From: Shinella lacus
GTDB lineage: Bacteria > Pseudomonadota > Alphaproteobacteria > Rhizobiales > Rhizobiaceae
Length of the DNA: 64,000 nucleotides
Assembly (NCBI RefSeq): GCF_010994755.1
Contig: NZ_WHSB02000003.1
Coordinates: forward strand, 653,160-717,159
Direction of reading: 5' to 3'
Shown here: positions 10,491 to 19,230 of the stretch, one piece after another
Position numbering within the stretch: position 1 is the first letter of the stretch
Layout: every line of letters starts with the position of its first letter
Made by a program: the position numbers and the translations under genes
The notes under the pieces: generated by a model
What the model was told of the DNA's origin: nothing
Database searches by the model: none
What the model saw: only the letters and a program-made list of their open reading frames with translations

Positions 10491-11510
10491 TCAGCCTGCT
10501 TGGCGGCGGCCGTCGCGGCGGATCTGCGAGGGCGTGTCGCCGAAGGCGGCGCGGAAACGGCGGGTGAAGTGCGACAGGCTCTCGAAGCCGGTTTCGAGCG
10601 CGATCTCGATCAGCGGCTTGTTGGTGCGCACCACCATGTTGAGCGCCGCCGCCATGCGGATCTTCATGTAGATCGCGCTCGGCGAAGCGCCCATGTCGCT
10701 TTCGAACAGGCGTTCGAGCTGGCGGCGGGAGACGTTCGTCATGGTGGCGATGCTGTCGATCGACAGCAGGTCTTCGGTGTGCTGCTCCATCATCATGATG
10801 GCAAGGTGCACGCGGCGGTCGCGCGCTTCGAGGCCGAGCGGGTTGCGCGGCTGGAGGTCGGTGGCGTCGCGGCGGTGGCGGATTTGCAGGATTTCCAGCG
10901 CATTGCGCTCCGCCGCCTCGCCGACATGGTGGCGCACGAGGGTGGCTGCGAGATCGGCGACGCTGCTGCCGCCGGCACAGGTGGCGACCTTGCCGTCGAA
11001 GCGGAAGATCTGCTCCGACGTCGCCTCGATATCGGGAAAACGGCCGCGGAATTCGCGGTGGTGCAGCCAACTCACGCAGGCCGTGTGCCCCTTCAGCAGG
11101 CCGGCTTCGGCGAGGATGAAGCTGCCGGTACACAGGCCGATCAGCCCGACGCCGGCATTCGCCGCCTTGCGCAGATAGGCGAGCGCATAGCTGTCGATCG
11201 GCTCGTCGACCTTCAAGAGGCCGCCGACGACGGCGATATAGTCGAAACAGGAGGGATCGGCGAAGGGCGCGGTGGGGGCAACCTGGATGCCGCTCGACGA
11301 GGAGATGAAATTGCGCGTGCTGCTGAGTACGTCCCAGTCGCAATGGACGCGCCGGGAGCGGTCCTCGCTGTCGCTGGCCAGCCGCAGCGTATCCACAAAC
11401 AGCGCGAAGGCGGAAAGCGTAAAGCTCTTCGACAGGATGAAGCCGACGCGCAACGCCTTGGGACTTGCGGCCCCGCTCACATCCTTCGACGTCCGAACAT
11501 CCACCGCCAT
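10491..11510 (-). CDS. GlxA family transcriptional regulator (DJ-1/PfpI + AraC HTH)
   Basis: 339 residues. The N-terminal class I glutamine-amidotransferase-like (DJ-1/PfpI) domain spans roughly 15-190, with IGLCTGSFILAEAGLL containing the nucleophile-elbow Cys. The C-terminal AraC double helix-turn-helix includes NVSRRQLERLFE and ALETGFESLSHFTRRFRAAF. Relatives regulate choline/carnitine or arginine catabolism. The target here is unknown; the nearest divergent gene is the SDR at 11700. The start at 11510 is favoured by GGGAG upstream; an in-frame start at 11555 is possible. Confidence 0.9.
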   Translation of the reverse strand: MAVDVRTSKDVSGAASPKALRVGFILSKSFTLSAFALFVDTLRLASDSEDRSRRVHCDWDVLSSTRNFISSSSGIQVAPTAPFADPSCFDYIAVVGGLLKVDEPIDSYALAYLRKAANAGVGLIGLCTGSFILAEAGLLKGHTACVSWLHHREFRGRFPDIEATSEQIFRFDGKVATCAGGSSVADLAATLVRHHVGEAAERNALEILQIRHRRDATDLQPRNPLGLEARDRRVHLAIMMMEQHTEDLLSIDSIATMTNVSRRQLERLFESDMGASPSAIYMKIRMAAALNMVVRTNKPLIEIALETGFESLSHFTRRFRAAFGDTPSQIRRDGRRQAG

Positions 11511-11699
11511 CCAGATCTCCCAGAGCGTTTTGCCGGACACGATCGTCGCAGGCAAGGACGGCTCACGACACAGCCATAGCAGATTCCCCCCGCTGGCTCC
11601 ATTCCTTGCACCGACCTTTGTGCGTTCCGAAGCGGCTGCATTTGCACCGCGGCGCGTCTGATGCAGGGTGGACCGATCGACTTCGACCCGGGAGGAACC

Positions 11700-12455
11700 G
11701 TGAGCACCGAACTCTTCGACCTGACGGGCAAACGCGCCCTCGTCACCGGCTCCTCGCAGGGCATCGGTCTTGCGCTCGCGCGCGGCCTTGCGGCGGCGGG
11801 CGCCGAGGTCATCCTCAATGGGCGCGATGCGGCCAGGCTAACGGCGGCTGCGGAAAGTCTCGAGGCGAAACACACGCTCGCTTTCGACGCCACGGACCAC
11901 GAGGTCGTGCGCGCGGCCATCGATGGCTTCGAGGCGCAGGTCGGCGCCATCGATATCCTGGTCAACAATGCCGGCATGCAGCATCGTACGGCGCTCGAAG
12001 ACTTTCCGGCGGATGCCTTCGAGCGGCTGTTGAAGACCAATATCTCGACCGTCTTCAATGTCGGCCAGGCCGTTGCCCGGCACATGATCAGGCGCGGTGC
12101 GGGCAAGATCATCAACATCGCGAGCGTCCAGACGGCGCTCGCCCGCCCCGGCATCGCGCCCTACACGGCCACCAAGGGCGCCGTCGGCAACCTCACCAAG
12201 GGCATGGCAGCCGACTGGGCGAAATACGGCCTGCAATGCAACGCCATTGCGCCCGGCTATTTCGACACGCCGCTGAATGCCGCCCTCGTCGCCGACCCCG
12301 CCTTCTCCGACTGGCTGGAAAAACGCACGCCGGCCGGCCGCTGGGGCAAGATCGAGGAACTCGTCGGCGCCTGCATCTTCTTGTCCTCGAATGCCTCCTC
12401 CTTCGTGAACGGGCACATCCTCTATGTCGACGGCGGTATCACGGCCTCGCTTTGA
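11700..12455 (+). CDS. SDR oxidoreductase, gluconate 5-dehydrogenase-like
   Basis: 251 residues with TGSSQGIG (cofactor), NNAG, YTATK (catalytic Tyr/Lys) and the C-terminal VDGGITASL. The opening STELFDLTGKRALVTG and overall length match Ga5DH/IdnO, which interconverts gluconate and 5-ketogluconate. The specific substrate is inferred from the family. GTG at 11700 is selected because GGAGGA precedes it; the in-frame ATG at 11661 lacks a ribosome binding site. It converges with the EamA transporter, with four bases between the stops. Confidence 0.85.
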   Translation: MSTELFDLTGKRALVTGSSQGIGLALARGLAAAGAEVILNGRDAARLTAAAESLEAKHTLAFDATDHEVVRAAIDGFEAQVGAIDILVNNAGMQHRTALEDFPADAFERLLKTNISTVFNVGQAVARHMIRRGAGKIINIASVQTALARPGIAPYTATKGAVGNLTKGMAADWAKYGLQCNAIAPGYFDTPLNAALVADPAFSDWLEKRTPAGRWGKIEELVGACIFLSSNASSFVNGHILYVDGGITASL

Positions 12456-12459
12456 CCCT

Positions 12460-13323
12460 CTAGCGTGCGAATTTCCGCGCGCCCGCAACGCAGAGCACGA
12501 TGGCAAGCGTGGTGACGACCATCAGCGGGCTGACCTTTTCGTGCAGCAGGAAGGCGGCGAGCAGCAGGCCGAAGAAGGGTTGCAGCAACTGTAGCTGGCC
12601 GACCGCGGCGATGCCGCCGAGTGCCAGGCCGCGATACCAGAAGACGAAGCCGATCAGCATGCTGAAGACCGAGACATAGGCGAGCCCCGCCCATGCCCCG
12701 CCATCGATGCCGACCCAGGTCTGCGGCAGCGAGATGAGCGCGATGATCGCCATTAGCGGCAGCGAGAGGATCAGCGCCCAGGAGATGACCTGCCAGCCGC
12801 CCAGCGTGCGCGAGAGCTTCGCGCCCTCCGCATAACCCAGCCCGCAGACCACGACCGCGGCGACCATCAAGAGATCGCCGACCAGCGAGACCTCTGCGCC
12901 GGAATTGAGCGCGAAGCCGACCACCGTCGCGCTGCCGATGCCGGAAAACAGCCAGAACAGCGGTTTCGGCCGCTCCCCGCCCCGCAGCACGCCGAAGATC
13001 GCGGTGGCCAGCGGCAGAAGCCCGATGAAGACGATGGAATGGGCGGACGTGATGTATTGCAGCGCCACCGCGGTCAGCATCGGGAAGCCGACGACGACGC
13101 CCAGCGCCACGATCGTCAGCGAGAACAGCGCATCGCGCGAGGGTTTCGGCTGGCGCAGCGCGAAGAGAAGCGCTGCGCCCAGCAACCCGGCAATGACGGC
13201 GCGCGCCGATGTCAGGAACAATGGCGAAAAATCCGACACGGCCACGCGGGTCGCCGGCAGCGAACCGCTGAAAATGATGACGCCGACGAGCCCGCTGCCC
13301 CAGCCTTCCATAGATGATTTCAT
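12460..13323 (-). CDS. EamA/DMT family transporter
   Basis: 287 residues, ten predicted membrane helices in two EamA repeats (first repeat from VGVIIFSGSLPATRVAV, second from VGDLLMVAAVVVCGLGYAEG). Such carriers export amino acids or metabolites. It is divergent from a MocR-type regulator at 13425, a common pairing in which the regulator controls the exporter. The start at 13323 is preferred because GAGG precedes the ATG and longer versions add a non-membrane, Arg-rich leader. Confidence 0.88.
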   Translation of the reverse strand: MKSSMEGWGSGLVGVIIFSGSLPATRVAVSDFSPLFLTSARAVIAGLLGAALLFALRQPKPSRDALFSLTIVALGVVVGFPMLTAVALQYITSAHSIVFIGLLPLATAIFGVLRGGERPKPLFWLFSGIGSATVVGFALNSGAEVSLVGDLLMVAAVVVCGLGYAEGAKLSRTLGGWQVISWALILSLPLMAIIALISLPQTWVGIDGGAWAGLAYVSVFSMLIGFVFWYRGLALGGIAAVGQLQLLQPFFGLLLAAFLLHEKVSPLMVVTTLAIVLCVAGARKFAR

Positions 13324-13385
13324 GACACCTCGCATTCGCACTCTTCGTACATTCATGGGGCTGGCGAAAACAGGAACGGAGCAGT

Positions 13386-13403
13386 ACAATTCGAAAGAAC
13401 TGT
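13386..13403. promoter_or_regulatory. candidate MocR operator in the divergent EamA/mocR interval
   Basis: Imperfect inverted repeat ACAATTC-GAAA-GAACTGT (one mismatch between arms). The 9-mer CAGTACAAT occurs twice nearby, at 13382-13390 and 13418-13426. Direct plus inverted half-sites are typical of MocR/GntR operators. Assignment to the adjacent regulator is inference. Confidence 0.45.
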
Positions 13404-13424
13404 ATGTGTTCAAGGACCAGTACA

Positions 13425-14834
13425 ATGAAAGCAGGCTTCGTAAGCGACGTGGCGGCGGGAACCCGGATTTCCGAGGTCGTGGCGGCGATCGGCGGCCGGA
13501 TCGCCAGCCGTGCCCTTGCACCCGGCGATCGGCTTCCCTCGATCCGGCGGTTTGCGGCTTCCATGGGGGTTTCGCCCTCCACCGTGGTCGAGGCCTATGA
13601 TCGCCTCGCGGCGGAAGGGCTGATCCGGGCGCAGCGCGGGTCCGGGTTCTATGTCTCGAATGCCGGCCTGCATCCGCTGAAACTGGCGGAAGCGGAGACG
13701 CCGAAGGCGCGCGCGGTCGATCCCTTCTGGGTGTCGCGGCAATCGCTCGATGCGGATGCCGCGGTGCTGAAACCCGGCTGCGGCTGGCTGCCGGCGGACT
13801 GGATGCCGGATGAGGCGCTGCGCCGCGCGATCCGCAGCCTTGCGCGCAGCGACGGCGATTTGCTTTCCTATTATGGCAGCACGCGCGGGTCCCAGGCGTT
13901 GCGCCGGCTGCTGCTCGGGCGGCTGGCGGAGGAAGGCATTGAGGCCGGGCCGGACCACCTGATGCTGACGAGCTCGGGCACGCAGGCGCTCGATCTGATC
14001 TGCCGCTTCCTGCTTCGCCCCGGCGATACGGTGCTCATCGACGACCCCTGCTACTTCAATTTCCAGGCCTTGCTGAAGGCGCATCAGGTGACGGTCGTCG
14101 GCGTGCCCTATACGCCATCGGGGCCGGATGTCGCGACCTTCGAGACCGTGCTGAATGCCGTGCGGCCGCGGCTTTACATCACCAATTCGGCAATCCACAA
14201 CCCGACCGGCGCCACCCTGTCGCCGCAGGTCGCCCATCGCCTGTTGAATGCCGCGGCGGGTGGCGAGACGATCCTCGTGGAGGACGACATCTTTGCCGAT
14301 TTCGAGCCGGAGCCGTCGACGCGGCTTGCAGCCCTCGACGGGCTCGACCGTGTCATCCGCATCGGCAGTTTTTCCAAGACGCTCTCGGCTTCGGCACGCT
14401 GCGGTTACATCGCGGCGCGGCCGGACTGGATCGAGGGGCTGGTGGACTTGCAGATCGCCACGAATTTCGGCGGCCCGAGCCCGATGTCCAGCGAGATCAT
14501 CGCGCATATGCTGGCCGGCGGCGGCTATCGCAAACATATGGAGGAGTTGCGGCGCAAGCTCGTGCGTGTCCGGCGCGAGACGGCTGACCGGCTGTCGCGG
14601 CTCGGCATCGAACCCTGGCTTTCGCCGCGCGGCGGCTTCTATCTCTGGTGCCGGCTGCCGGAGGGGGTGGATTCCGGCGAGGTGGCGCAGGCCGCCGTTG
14701 CCGAGGGCGTCGTGCTTGCCCCCGGCAACGTGTTCAGCGTCTCGCAGAACGCCACCGGCTTCATGCGCTTCAACGTCGCGCATATGCTGGAGCCGCGCGT
14801 CTATGACGTCCTCGCCGCCGTGCTGAGACGCTAG
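13425..14834 (+). CDS. MocR family regulator (GntR HTH fused to PLP aminotransferase fold)
   Basis: 469 residues. The N-terminal GntR winged helix (RLPSIRRFAASMGVSPSTVV, about 32-51) is followed by a linker and a class I aminotransferase-like domain with DDPCYFNF and SFSKTLS, whose Lys (about 318) would bind PLP. MocR proteins such as PdxR, GabR and TauR use PLP-ligand adducts as effectors. ATG 13425 has AAGGA upstream. The most plausible target is the divergent EamA transporter. The stop codon overlaps the stop of the convergent permease gene within a CTAG palindrome. Confidence 0.9.
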   Translation: MKAGFVSDVAAGTRISEVVAAIGGRIASRALAPGDRLPSIRRFAASMGVSPSTVVEAYDRLAAEGLIRAQRGSGFYVSNAGLHPLKLAEAETPKARAVDPFWVSRQSLDADAAVLKPGCGWLPADWMPDEALRRAIRSLARSDGDLLSYYGSTRGSQALRRLLLGRLAEEGIEAGPDHLMLTSSGTQALDLICRFLLRPGDTVLIDDPCYFNFQALLKAHQVTVVGVPYTPSGPDVATFETVLNAVRPRLYITNSAIHNPTGATLSPQVAHRLLNAAAGGETILVEDDIFADFEPEPSTRLAALDGLDRVIRIGSFSKTLSASARCGYIAARPDWIEGLVDLQIATNFGGPSPMSSEIIAHMLAGGGYRKHMEELRRKLVRVRRETADRLSRLGIEPWLSPRGGFYLWCRLPEGVDSGEVAQAAVAEGVVLAPGNVFSVSQNATGFMRFNVAHMLEPRVYDVLAAVLRR

Positions 14835-15613
14835 CGCCGCTTGGCCAGCATGGAGCGCGACAGCACCACGACGAGGCCGATGAGGACTGTCGCGGCGATG
14901 AAGAGGAAGGCGGCGGCGGCGATCGCCGGGCTGATATTCTCGCGGATGCTGGAGAACATCTGCCGGGCCAGCGTGCGCTGGTTGGGGCCGGCGACGAACA
15001 GCGTCAGCACCACCTCGTCGAGCGAGGTCGCGAAGGCGAGCACGGCGCCGGAGAGCACGCCGGGCATGGCGAGCGGCAGGGTCACGCGGCGGAAGACCGT
15101 GATGGGCGCGGCGCCCAGGCTTTGGGCGGCGAGTTCCACGCGCTCGTCGATGCCGGCCAGCGCGCCGGTGACACTGACGATGACGAAGGGTACGGCGACG
15201 ACCGTATGGGCGATGATCACGCCCGCATAACTGTTCGTAAGGCCGAAGCCGGCGAGCAGCACCTGCATGCCGACGCCGAGCACGACGGCGGGCACCACCA
15301 TCGGCAACAGGAAGAGCGTGCGCATCGAGCCGCGGAAGAAGATCAGGCGGTTGCGCAGGCCGAGCGAGGCCGCGGTGCCGAGCACGGTGGCGAGCAGCGT
15401 CGTGCCCGTGCCGATGATCAGGCTGTTGATGATCGCGCGGCGCCAGGCATCCGCCGTGAACAGTTCCTCGAACCAGCGCAGCGACCAGGACGGGATTGGG
15501 TAGGTGAGGATGACGCTCGACGTGAAGGCGAGCGGCAGGATGGCGATGAGCGGGGCGACGAGAAACAGGATCGTCAGCGTTGCGAAGGTGACTTTGGCGA
15601 GTTTCATCGGCAT
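14831..15613 (-). CDS. ABC transporter permease, PotC-like
   Basis: 260 residues, six membrane helices, with the inner-membrane coupling motif ELAAQSLGAAPITVFRRVTL (EAA loop). It belongs to the spermidine/putrescine/Fe type (POPT family) permeases and is the last gene of a minus-strand substrate-binding protein, ATPase, permease, permease cluster. GGGGAGG lies 9 bases before ATG 15613. Substrate probably polyamine, amino acid or a related cation; not determined. Confidence 0.9.
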   Translation of the reverse strand: MPMKLAKVTFATLTILFLVAPLIAILPLAFTSSVILTYPIPSWSLRWFEELFTADAWRRAIINSLIIGTGTTLLATVLGTAASLGLRNRLIFFRGSMRTLFLLPMVVPAVVLGVGMQVLLAGFGLTNSYAGVIIAHTVVAVPFVIVSVTGALAGIDERVELAAQSLGAAPITVFRRVTLPLAMPGVLSGAVLAFATSLDEVVLTLFVAGPNQRTLARQMFSSIRENISPAIAAAAFLFIAATVLIGLVVVLSRSMLAKRR

Positions 15614-15616
15614 GGC

Positions 15617-16795
15617 CTAGCGCCTCCCCGGTTCGTCGCTGGAGAGCCGCGCATAGACGCTGTAGAGCAGGAGCGTGGCGACGAGCAGCACGACGCCGAG
15701 CGCGCCGGCCATGCCCCAGTTTGCAGAGCCCGTCGCATAGAAGGCGATGATCGAGGAGATCATCTGGTCGCCCGGCCCGCCGATCAGCGCCGGCGTGATG
15801 TAGTAGCCGATCGCCGAGATGAAGACGAGCAGGCTGCCGGAGGCGACGCCCCGCAGGCTCAAGGGAAGCAGCACGCGCAGGAAGGCCCGCCAGGGCGGCG
15901 CTCCGAGGGACGCGGCCGCCGGCATCAGGTTCTTCGGGATGGTAATCAGCACCGAATAGATCGGCAGCACCATGAAGGGCAGCAGCACATGGGTCATGGC
16001 GATGATGACGCCGGTGCGGTTGAAGATCAGCGGCAGCGGCGCGTTTATGAGGCCGATCGCGCGCAGCAGATCGTTAATGAGGCCCTGTTCCTGCAACAGG
16101 ATGAACCAGGCGGCGGTGCGCACCAGAAGCGAGGTCCAGAGCGGCAGCAGCACGGCGCCAAGCATCAGATCACGCTTCCAGCCGTCGAGCGAGGCCGCGA
16201 TAATGGCATAGGGGAACCCGATGCAGGCGCAGAAAAAGGTGACGAGGGCCGCGATCCAGAAGGTGCGCACGAGAATGACGCGGTTGACGGACTGGTCGGC
16301 CGGCAGGTGCTCGATATCGCCGGCGGCATTGCGGCCGAGATCGACGGCGGCGAGCAGGTTGCGGTCGGTCAGCGGCGACAGCGCATCGGCGATCGCCAGC
16401 CAGAATTCCGGTCTCTCCCAGCGCTTGTCTATGGAAACGAGGTCGGCGGGCGGGTTTTCGACGTCGTTAAGCGCACTCGTCGTCTTCGACATCAGCGTGC
16501 GGAAGCCGGAGCGGGCGCTGTTGAGGCGGCGCACCATGTCGCCGAGCGCCTGGTCGTCGTCGACGGCCTTCAGGTCCTCCATCAGCGCCGCCTGCATGGG
16601 CATGGTCGGCGGCGACTTGCGGTCCCAGTCCGGCAGCACCTGCGCGCTGCGGGGGAGCAGGCGCAGCACGGCCGGATCCGACACCGCCTGTGACATCATG
16701 CTGAACAGCGGCCAGACGAAGAAGCCGATGAGGAAGATCAGCAATGGCGCCAGCAGGATCAGCGAGCGCCCGGTGCGTGACGAGCCCGCGCTCAT
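15617..16795 (-). CDS. ABC transporter permease, PotB-like with long periplasmic loop
   Basis: 392 residues. The first membrane helix (LILLAPLLIFLIGFFVWPLF, about 12-31) is followed by about 140 hydrophilic residues before helix 2 (TFWIAALVTFFCACIGFPYA). The EAA loop is AAASLGAPPWRAFLRVLLPL. PotB permeases are usually about 280-300 residues, so the loop accounts for the extra length. It overlaps the ATPase stop by 4 bases and is 3 bases from the next permease, so translation is likely coupled. Confidence 0.9.
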   Translation of the reverse strand: MSAGSSRTGRSLILLAPLLIFLIGFFVWPLFSMMSQAVSDPAVLRLLPRSAQVLPDWDRKSPPTMPMQAALMEDLKAVDDDQALGDMVRRLNSARSGFRTLMSKTTSALNDVENPPADLVSIDKRWERPEFWLAIADALSPLTDRNLLAAVDLGRNAAGDIEHLPADQSVNRVILVRTFWIAALVTFFCACIGFPYAIIAASLDGWKRDLMLGAVLLPLWTSLLVRTAAWFILLQEQGLINDLLRAIGLINAPLPLIFNRTGVIIAMTHVLLPFMVLPIYSVLITIPKNLMPAAASLGAPPWRAFLRVLLPLSLRGVASGSLLVFISAIGYYITPALIGGPGDQMISSIIAFYATGSANWGMAGALGVVLLVATLLLYSVYARLSSDEPGRR

Positions 16796-17871
16796 TGCGC
16801 GATGACCCGGCAGTCGCCGGCCGAAAAGGCCGCATAGACCCGCGTCCCCGGCGCGAATTCGCGCGAGCGGCGGCCGAGTTTGGCGATCAGCGGATGGGCG
16901 GCATTCTGCAATTGCACACGAAGATGATCGCCCTGGTAGACGGAATCGGTGACCTCCGTTTCCAGGCAGTTGCGCTGGTCGCCGCGCGTCTCGCTGAGAT
17001 CGACCCGCTCTGGCCGAATGGAGAGCAGCACCGGCTGGCCGGAGGCGACGCTGCCGGACACGGCCGAGACGATCTGCGCGCCCGAGGACAGCCGCACGGT
17101 CGCCTCCTGCCCCTGCACGCCCTCGACGACACCCTCGACCAGGTTCGTCTCGCCGATGAATTCGGCAACGAAACGCGTCGCCGGTTCGTCATAGACCTGC
17201 CGCGGCGTGCCGATCTGCTCGATCTTGCCCTTGTTGAAGACCGCCACCCGATCAGACATTGTGAGCGCTTCCGACTGGTCATGCGTGACGAAGACGATCG
17301 TCAGGCCGAGCCTGCGGTGCAGGTCGCGGATATCGAGCTGCATCTGTTCGCGCAACTGCTTGTCGAGCGCGCCGAGCGGCTCGTCCATCAGCACGACGCG
17401 CGGTTCGAAGACCAGCGCGCGCGACAGCGCCACGCGCTGCTGCTGGCCACCCGAAAGCTGCGACGGCCGGCGATCGACGAAGGCCGACAGTTGCACCATG
17501 TCCAGCGCGCGGGTTACGCGCTCGGCGATTTCCGCCTTGCCAAGCCCGCGCATCTGCAAGGGGAAGGCGACGTTTTCGCCGACCGACATATGCGGGAACA
17601 GGGCATAACTCTGGAAGACGACGCCCATGTCCCGCTTGTGCGTCGGCACGTCGTTGATCGCCGTGCCGTCCAGCACGATGTTACCCGAGGTCGGCTGCTC
17701 GAAGCCCGCCAACATCATCAGGAGCGTCGTCTTGCCGGAGCCGGAGGGGCCGAGCAGGCTGACGAACTCACCCTTGCCGATGCCGAGATCGAGGTTTTCG
17801 ACCACGCAGAGCGGGCCGTAGAATTTGGTGATGCGGTCGAAGCGGATGAATTCGGCCACGAAAGACTCCAT
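16792..17871 (-). CDS. ABC transporter ATP-binding protein, PotA-like
   Basis: 359 residues. Walker A GPSGSGKTT, signature LSGGQQQR, Walker B VVLMDEPLGALD, and H-loop FVTHDQSEA, followed by a TOBE domain from about residue 270. It energises the two permeases that follow. ATG 17871 begins the family N-terminus (SFVAEFIRFDRITKFYG). The Shine-Dalgarno is weak, which together with the hairpin upstream suggests lower expression than the binding protein. Confidence 0.92.
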   Translation of the reverse strand: MESFVAEFIRFDRITKFYGPLCVVENLDLGIGKGEFVSLLGPSGSGKTTLLMMLAGFEQPTSGNIVLDGTAINDVPTHKRDMGVVFQSYALFPHMSVGENVAFPLQMRGLGKAEIAERVTRALDMVQLSAFVDRRPSQLSGGQQQRVALSRALVFEPRVVLMDEPLGALDKQLREQMQLDIRDLHRRLGLTIVFVTHDQSEALTMSDRVAVFNKGKIEQIGTPRQVYDEPATRFVAEFIGETNLVEGVVEGVQGQEATVRLSSGAQIVSAVSGSVASGQPVLLSIRPERVDLSETRGDQRNCLETEVTDSVYQGDHLRVQLQNAAHPLIAKLGRRSREFAPGTRVYAAFSAGDCRVIAQ

Positions 17872-17930
17872 CGCTAGAGGCGAAGGACACGTCCCTCGGG
17901 ACCCCCGCGGGAACGCATCCGGCCAGACAG

Positions 17931-17953
17931 GAAGGGCGCCGGCGGCGCCCTTC
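17931..17953 (-). terminator. intercistronic hairpin between binding protein and ATPase
   Basis: Perfect 10-base inverted repeat GAAGGGCGCC-GGC-GGCGCCCTTC just after the stop of the substrate-binding protein gene and before the ATPase gene. It has no long U tract, so it is probably a partial terminator or mRNA 3'-end stabiliser giving excess binding protein over transporter subunits. Confidence 0.6.
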
Positions 17954-17966
17954 GTCATGGATGTTC

Positions 17967-19019
17967 TTACTGGGCCAGCCAGGCGTTGAAGCGCTGGGTC
18001 AGCGTTTCGGCGTTGTCGATCCAGAAATCGACGTTGAGCGCGATCGAGTCCTTCATGTTGGCGGGATCAGTCGGCAGGTCCTTGGCGAATTCCGCCGGGA
18101 CTTTGGCAGCCGCATCCTTGTTCGGCAGGCCGTAGGCGACGAATTCCGGCAGTTTTGCCTGATGCTCGGGCAGGCTCGCAAAGGCGATGAAGTCCTGCGC
18201 GGCGTCCTTGTTCTCAGCGTCCTTCAGCACGACCCAGCTATCGACGGCGTAGATGCTGCCGGGGAAGACGACCTTGAAGTTCTTGCCTTCCGTGCGGTTG
18301 ATGCCGGTGATGCAGCCATTATAGGCCGAGGTCATCGCCACTTCGCCGGAGGCGAGGAACTGCAGCGGCTGCGCGCCCGATTCCCACCAGACGATGTTCG
18401 CCTTCAGCTCGTCGAGCTTCTTGAAGGCACGCTCGACGCCCTCATCGGTGCCGAGCACGTCGTAGAGTTCGTCCTTCGACACGCCATCGGCGAGCAGCGC
18501 GAATTCCAGCGTGTATTTCGGGCCCTTGCGCAGTGCGCGCTTGCCGGGGAACTTTTCGACGTTCCAGAAATCCGCCCAGGAGGCCGGGCCTTCCTTCAGC
18601 TTGTCGCCGTCATAGGCGATCGCCGTGGACCAGACGATGGCGCCGACGCCACAGTCGTTGACGGCGCTGTCGAGGAACTTGTCCTTGCCGCCCATCTTGT
18701 CCCAGTCGATTTTTTCATAGAGGCCGTCGGCACAGCCGAGCGCCAGCTCTTCGGCCTCCACCTGCACGGCATCCCAGTTCGGCGCGCCGGCCTTGACCTT
18801 CGACTGGATGACGCCGATGCCGCCATCCCAGGCTTCGTCGAGCACCGGTTTGCCGGACTTTTCCGCGAAGGGCTTGAAGTAGATGTCGCGCTGCGCATCC
18901 TGATAATTGCCGCCCCAGGAGACGACGGTCAGGTCGCGGGCGAAAGCCGGCGAGGCAAGGCTTGCCGACAGCAGGATTGCCGCGGCGGCCAGAACACCCG
19001 ATTGAATCTTCGTTTTCAT
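17967..19019 (-). CDS. periplasmic polyamine-type substrate-binding protein (PotD-like)
   Basis: 350 residues. A signal peptide (residues 1-27, hydrophobic ILLSASLASPAFA) precedes a mature domain starting RDLTVVSWGGNYQDAQRDIY, typical of PotD/PotF and Fe3+/thiamine-type binding proteins of the alphaproteobacterial family. ATG 19019 has AAGGGGA upstream. It is the first gene of the ABC operon. A TTGATGCAT site about 160 bases upstream links it to the GntR regulator at 20048-20728. Confidence 0.92.
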   Translation of the reverse strand: MKTKIQSGVLAAAAILLSASLASPAFARDLTVVSWGGNYQDAQRDIYFKPFAEKSGKPVLDEAWDGGIGVIQSKVKAGAPNWDAVQVEAEELALGCADGLYEKIDWDKMGGKDKFLDSAVNDCGVGAIVWSTAIAYDGDKLKEGPASWADFWNVEKFPGKRALRKGPKYTLEFALLADGVSKDELYDVLGTDEGVERAFKKLDELKANIVWWESGAQPLQFLASGEVAMTSAYNGCITGINRTEGKNFKVVFPGSIYAVDSWVVLKDAENKDAAQDFIAFASLPEHQAKLPEFVAYGLPNKDAAAKVPAEFAKDLPTDPANMKDSIALNVDFWIDNAETLTQRFNAWLAQ

Positions 19020-19176
19020 GACATTCCCCTTTTCTTCGTTTGTGAAGGAACCGGTGTGATGCCGGCCCCGATGACGAACTCCTGCGGACTGCTGGCACCA
19101 CCCTCGCCTTTGGCGTATCGGCGGTTTTGCAGCCTCTCCGGCCGTCGCGCCCTTTCCCCGGGGCGTTTCCCGCCGA

Positions 19177-19185
19177 TTGATGCAT
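19177..19185. promoter_or_regulatory. candidate GntR operator copy 1
   Basis: TTGATGCAT, identical over 9 bases to sites at 19993 and 20762. It lies upstream of the PotD-like gene, within the 211-base gap after the SDR gene. This is the weakest of the three because the following base breaks the GATGCATC palindrome. Confidence 0.4.
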
Positions 19186-19230
19186 TCCGGTCCCTGCCGG
19201 TCAACGGGATTTTCCTGCGATTGACAGGCG

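Noticed and set aside
15122..16693. 523-codon plus-strand frame rich in Arg, Asp, Glu and Gly opposite the PotB-like gene
   Set aside because: Low-complexity translation typical of an antisense shadow; the minus strand encodes a permease with clear helices and EAA loop.
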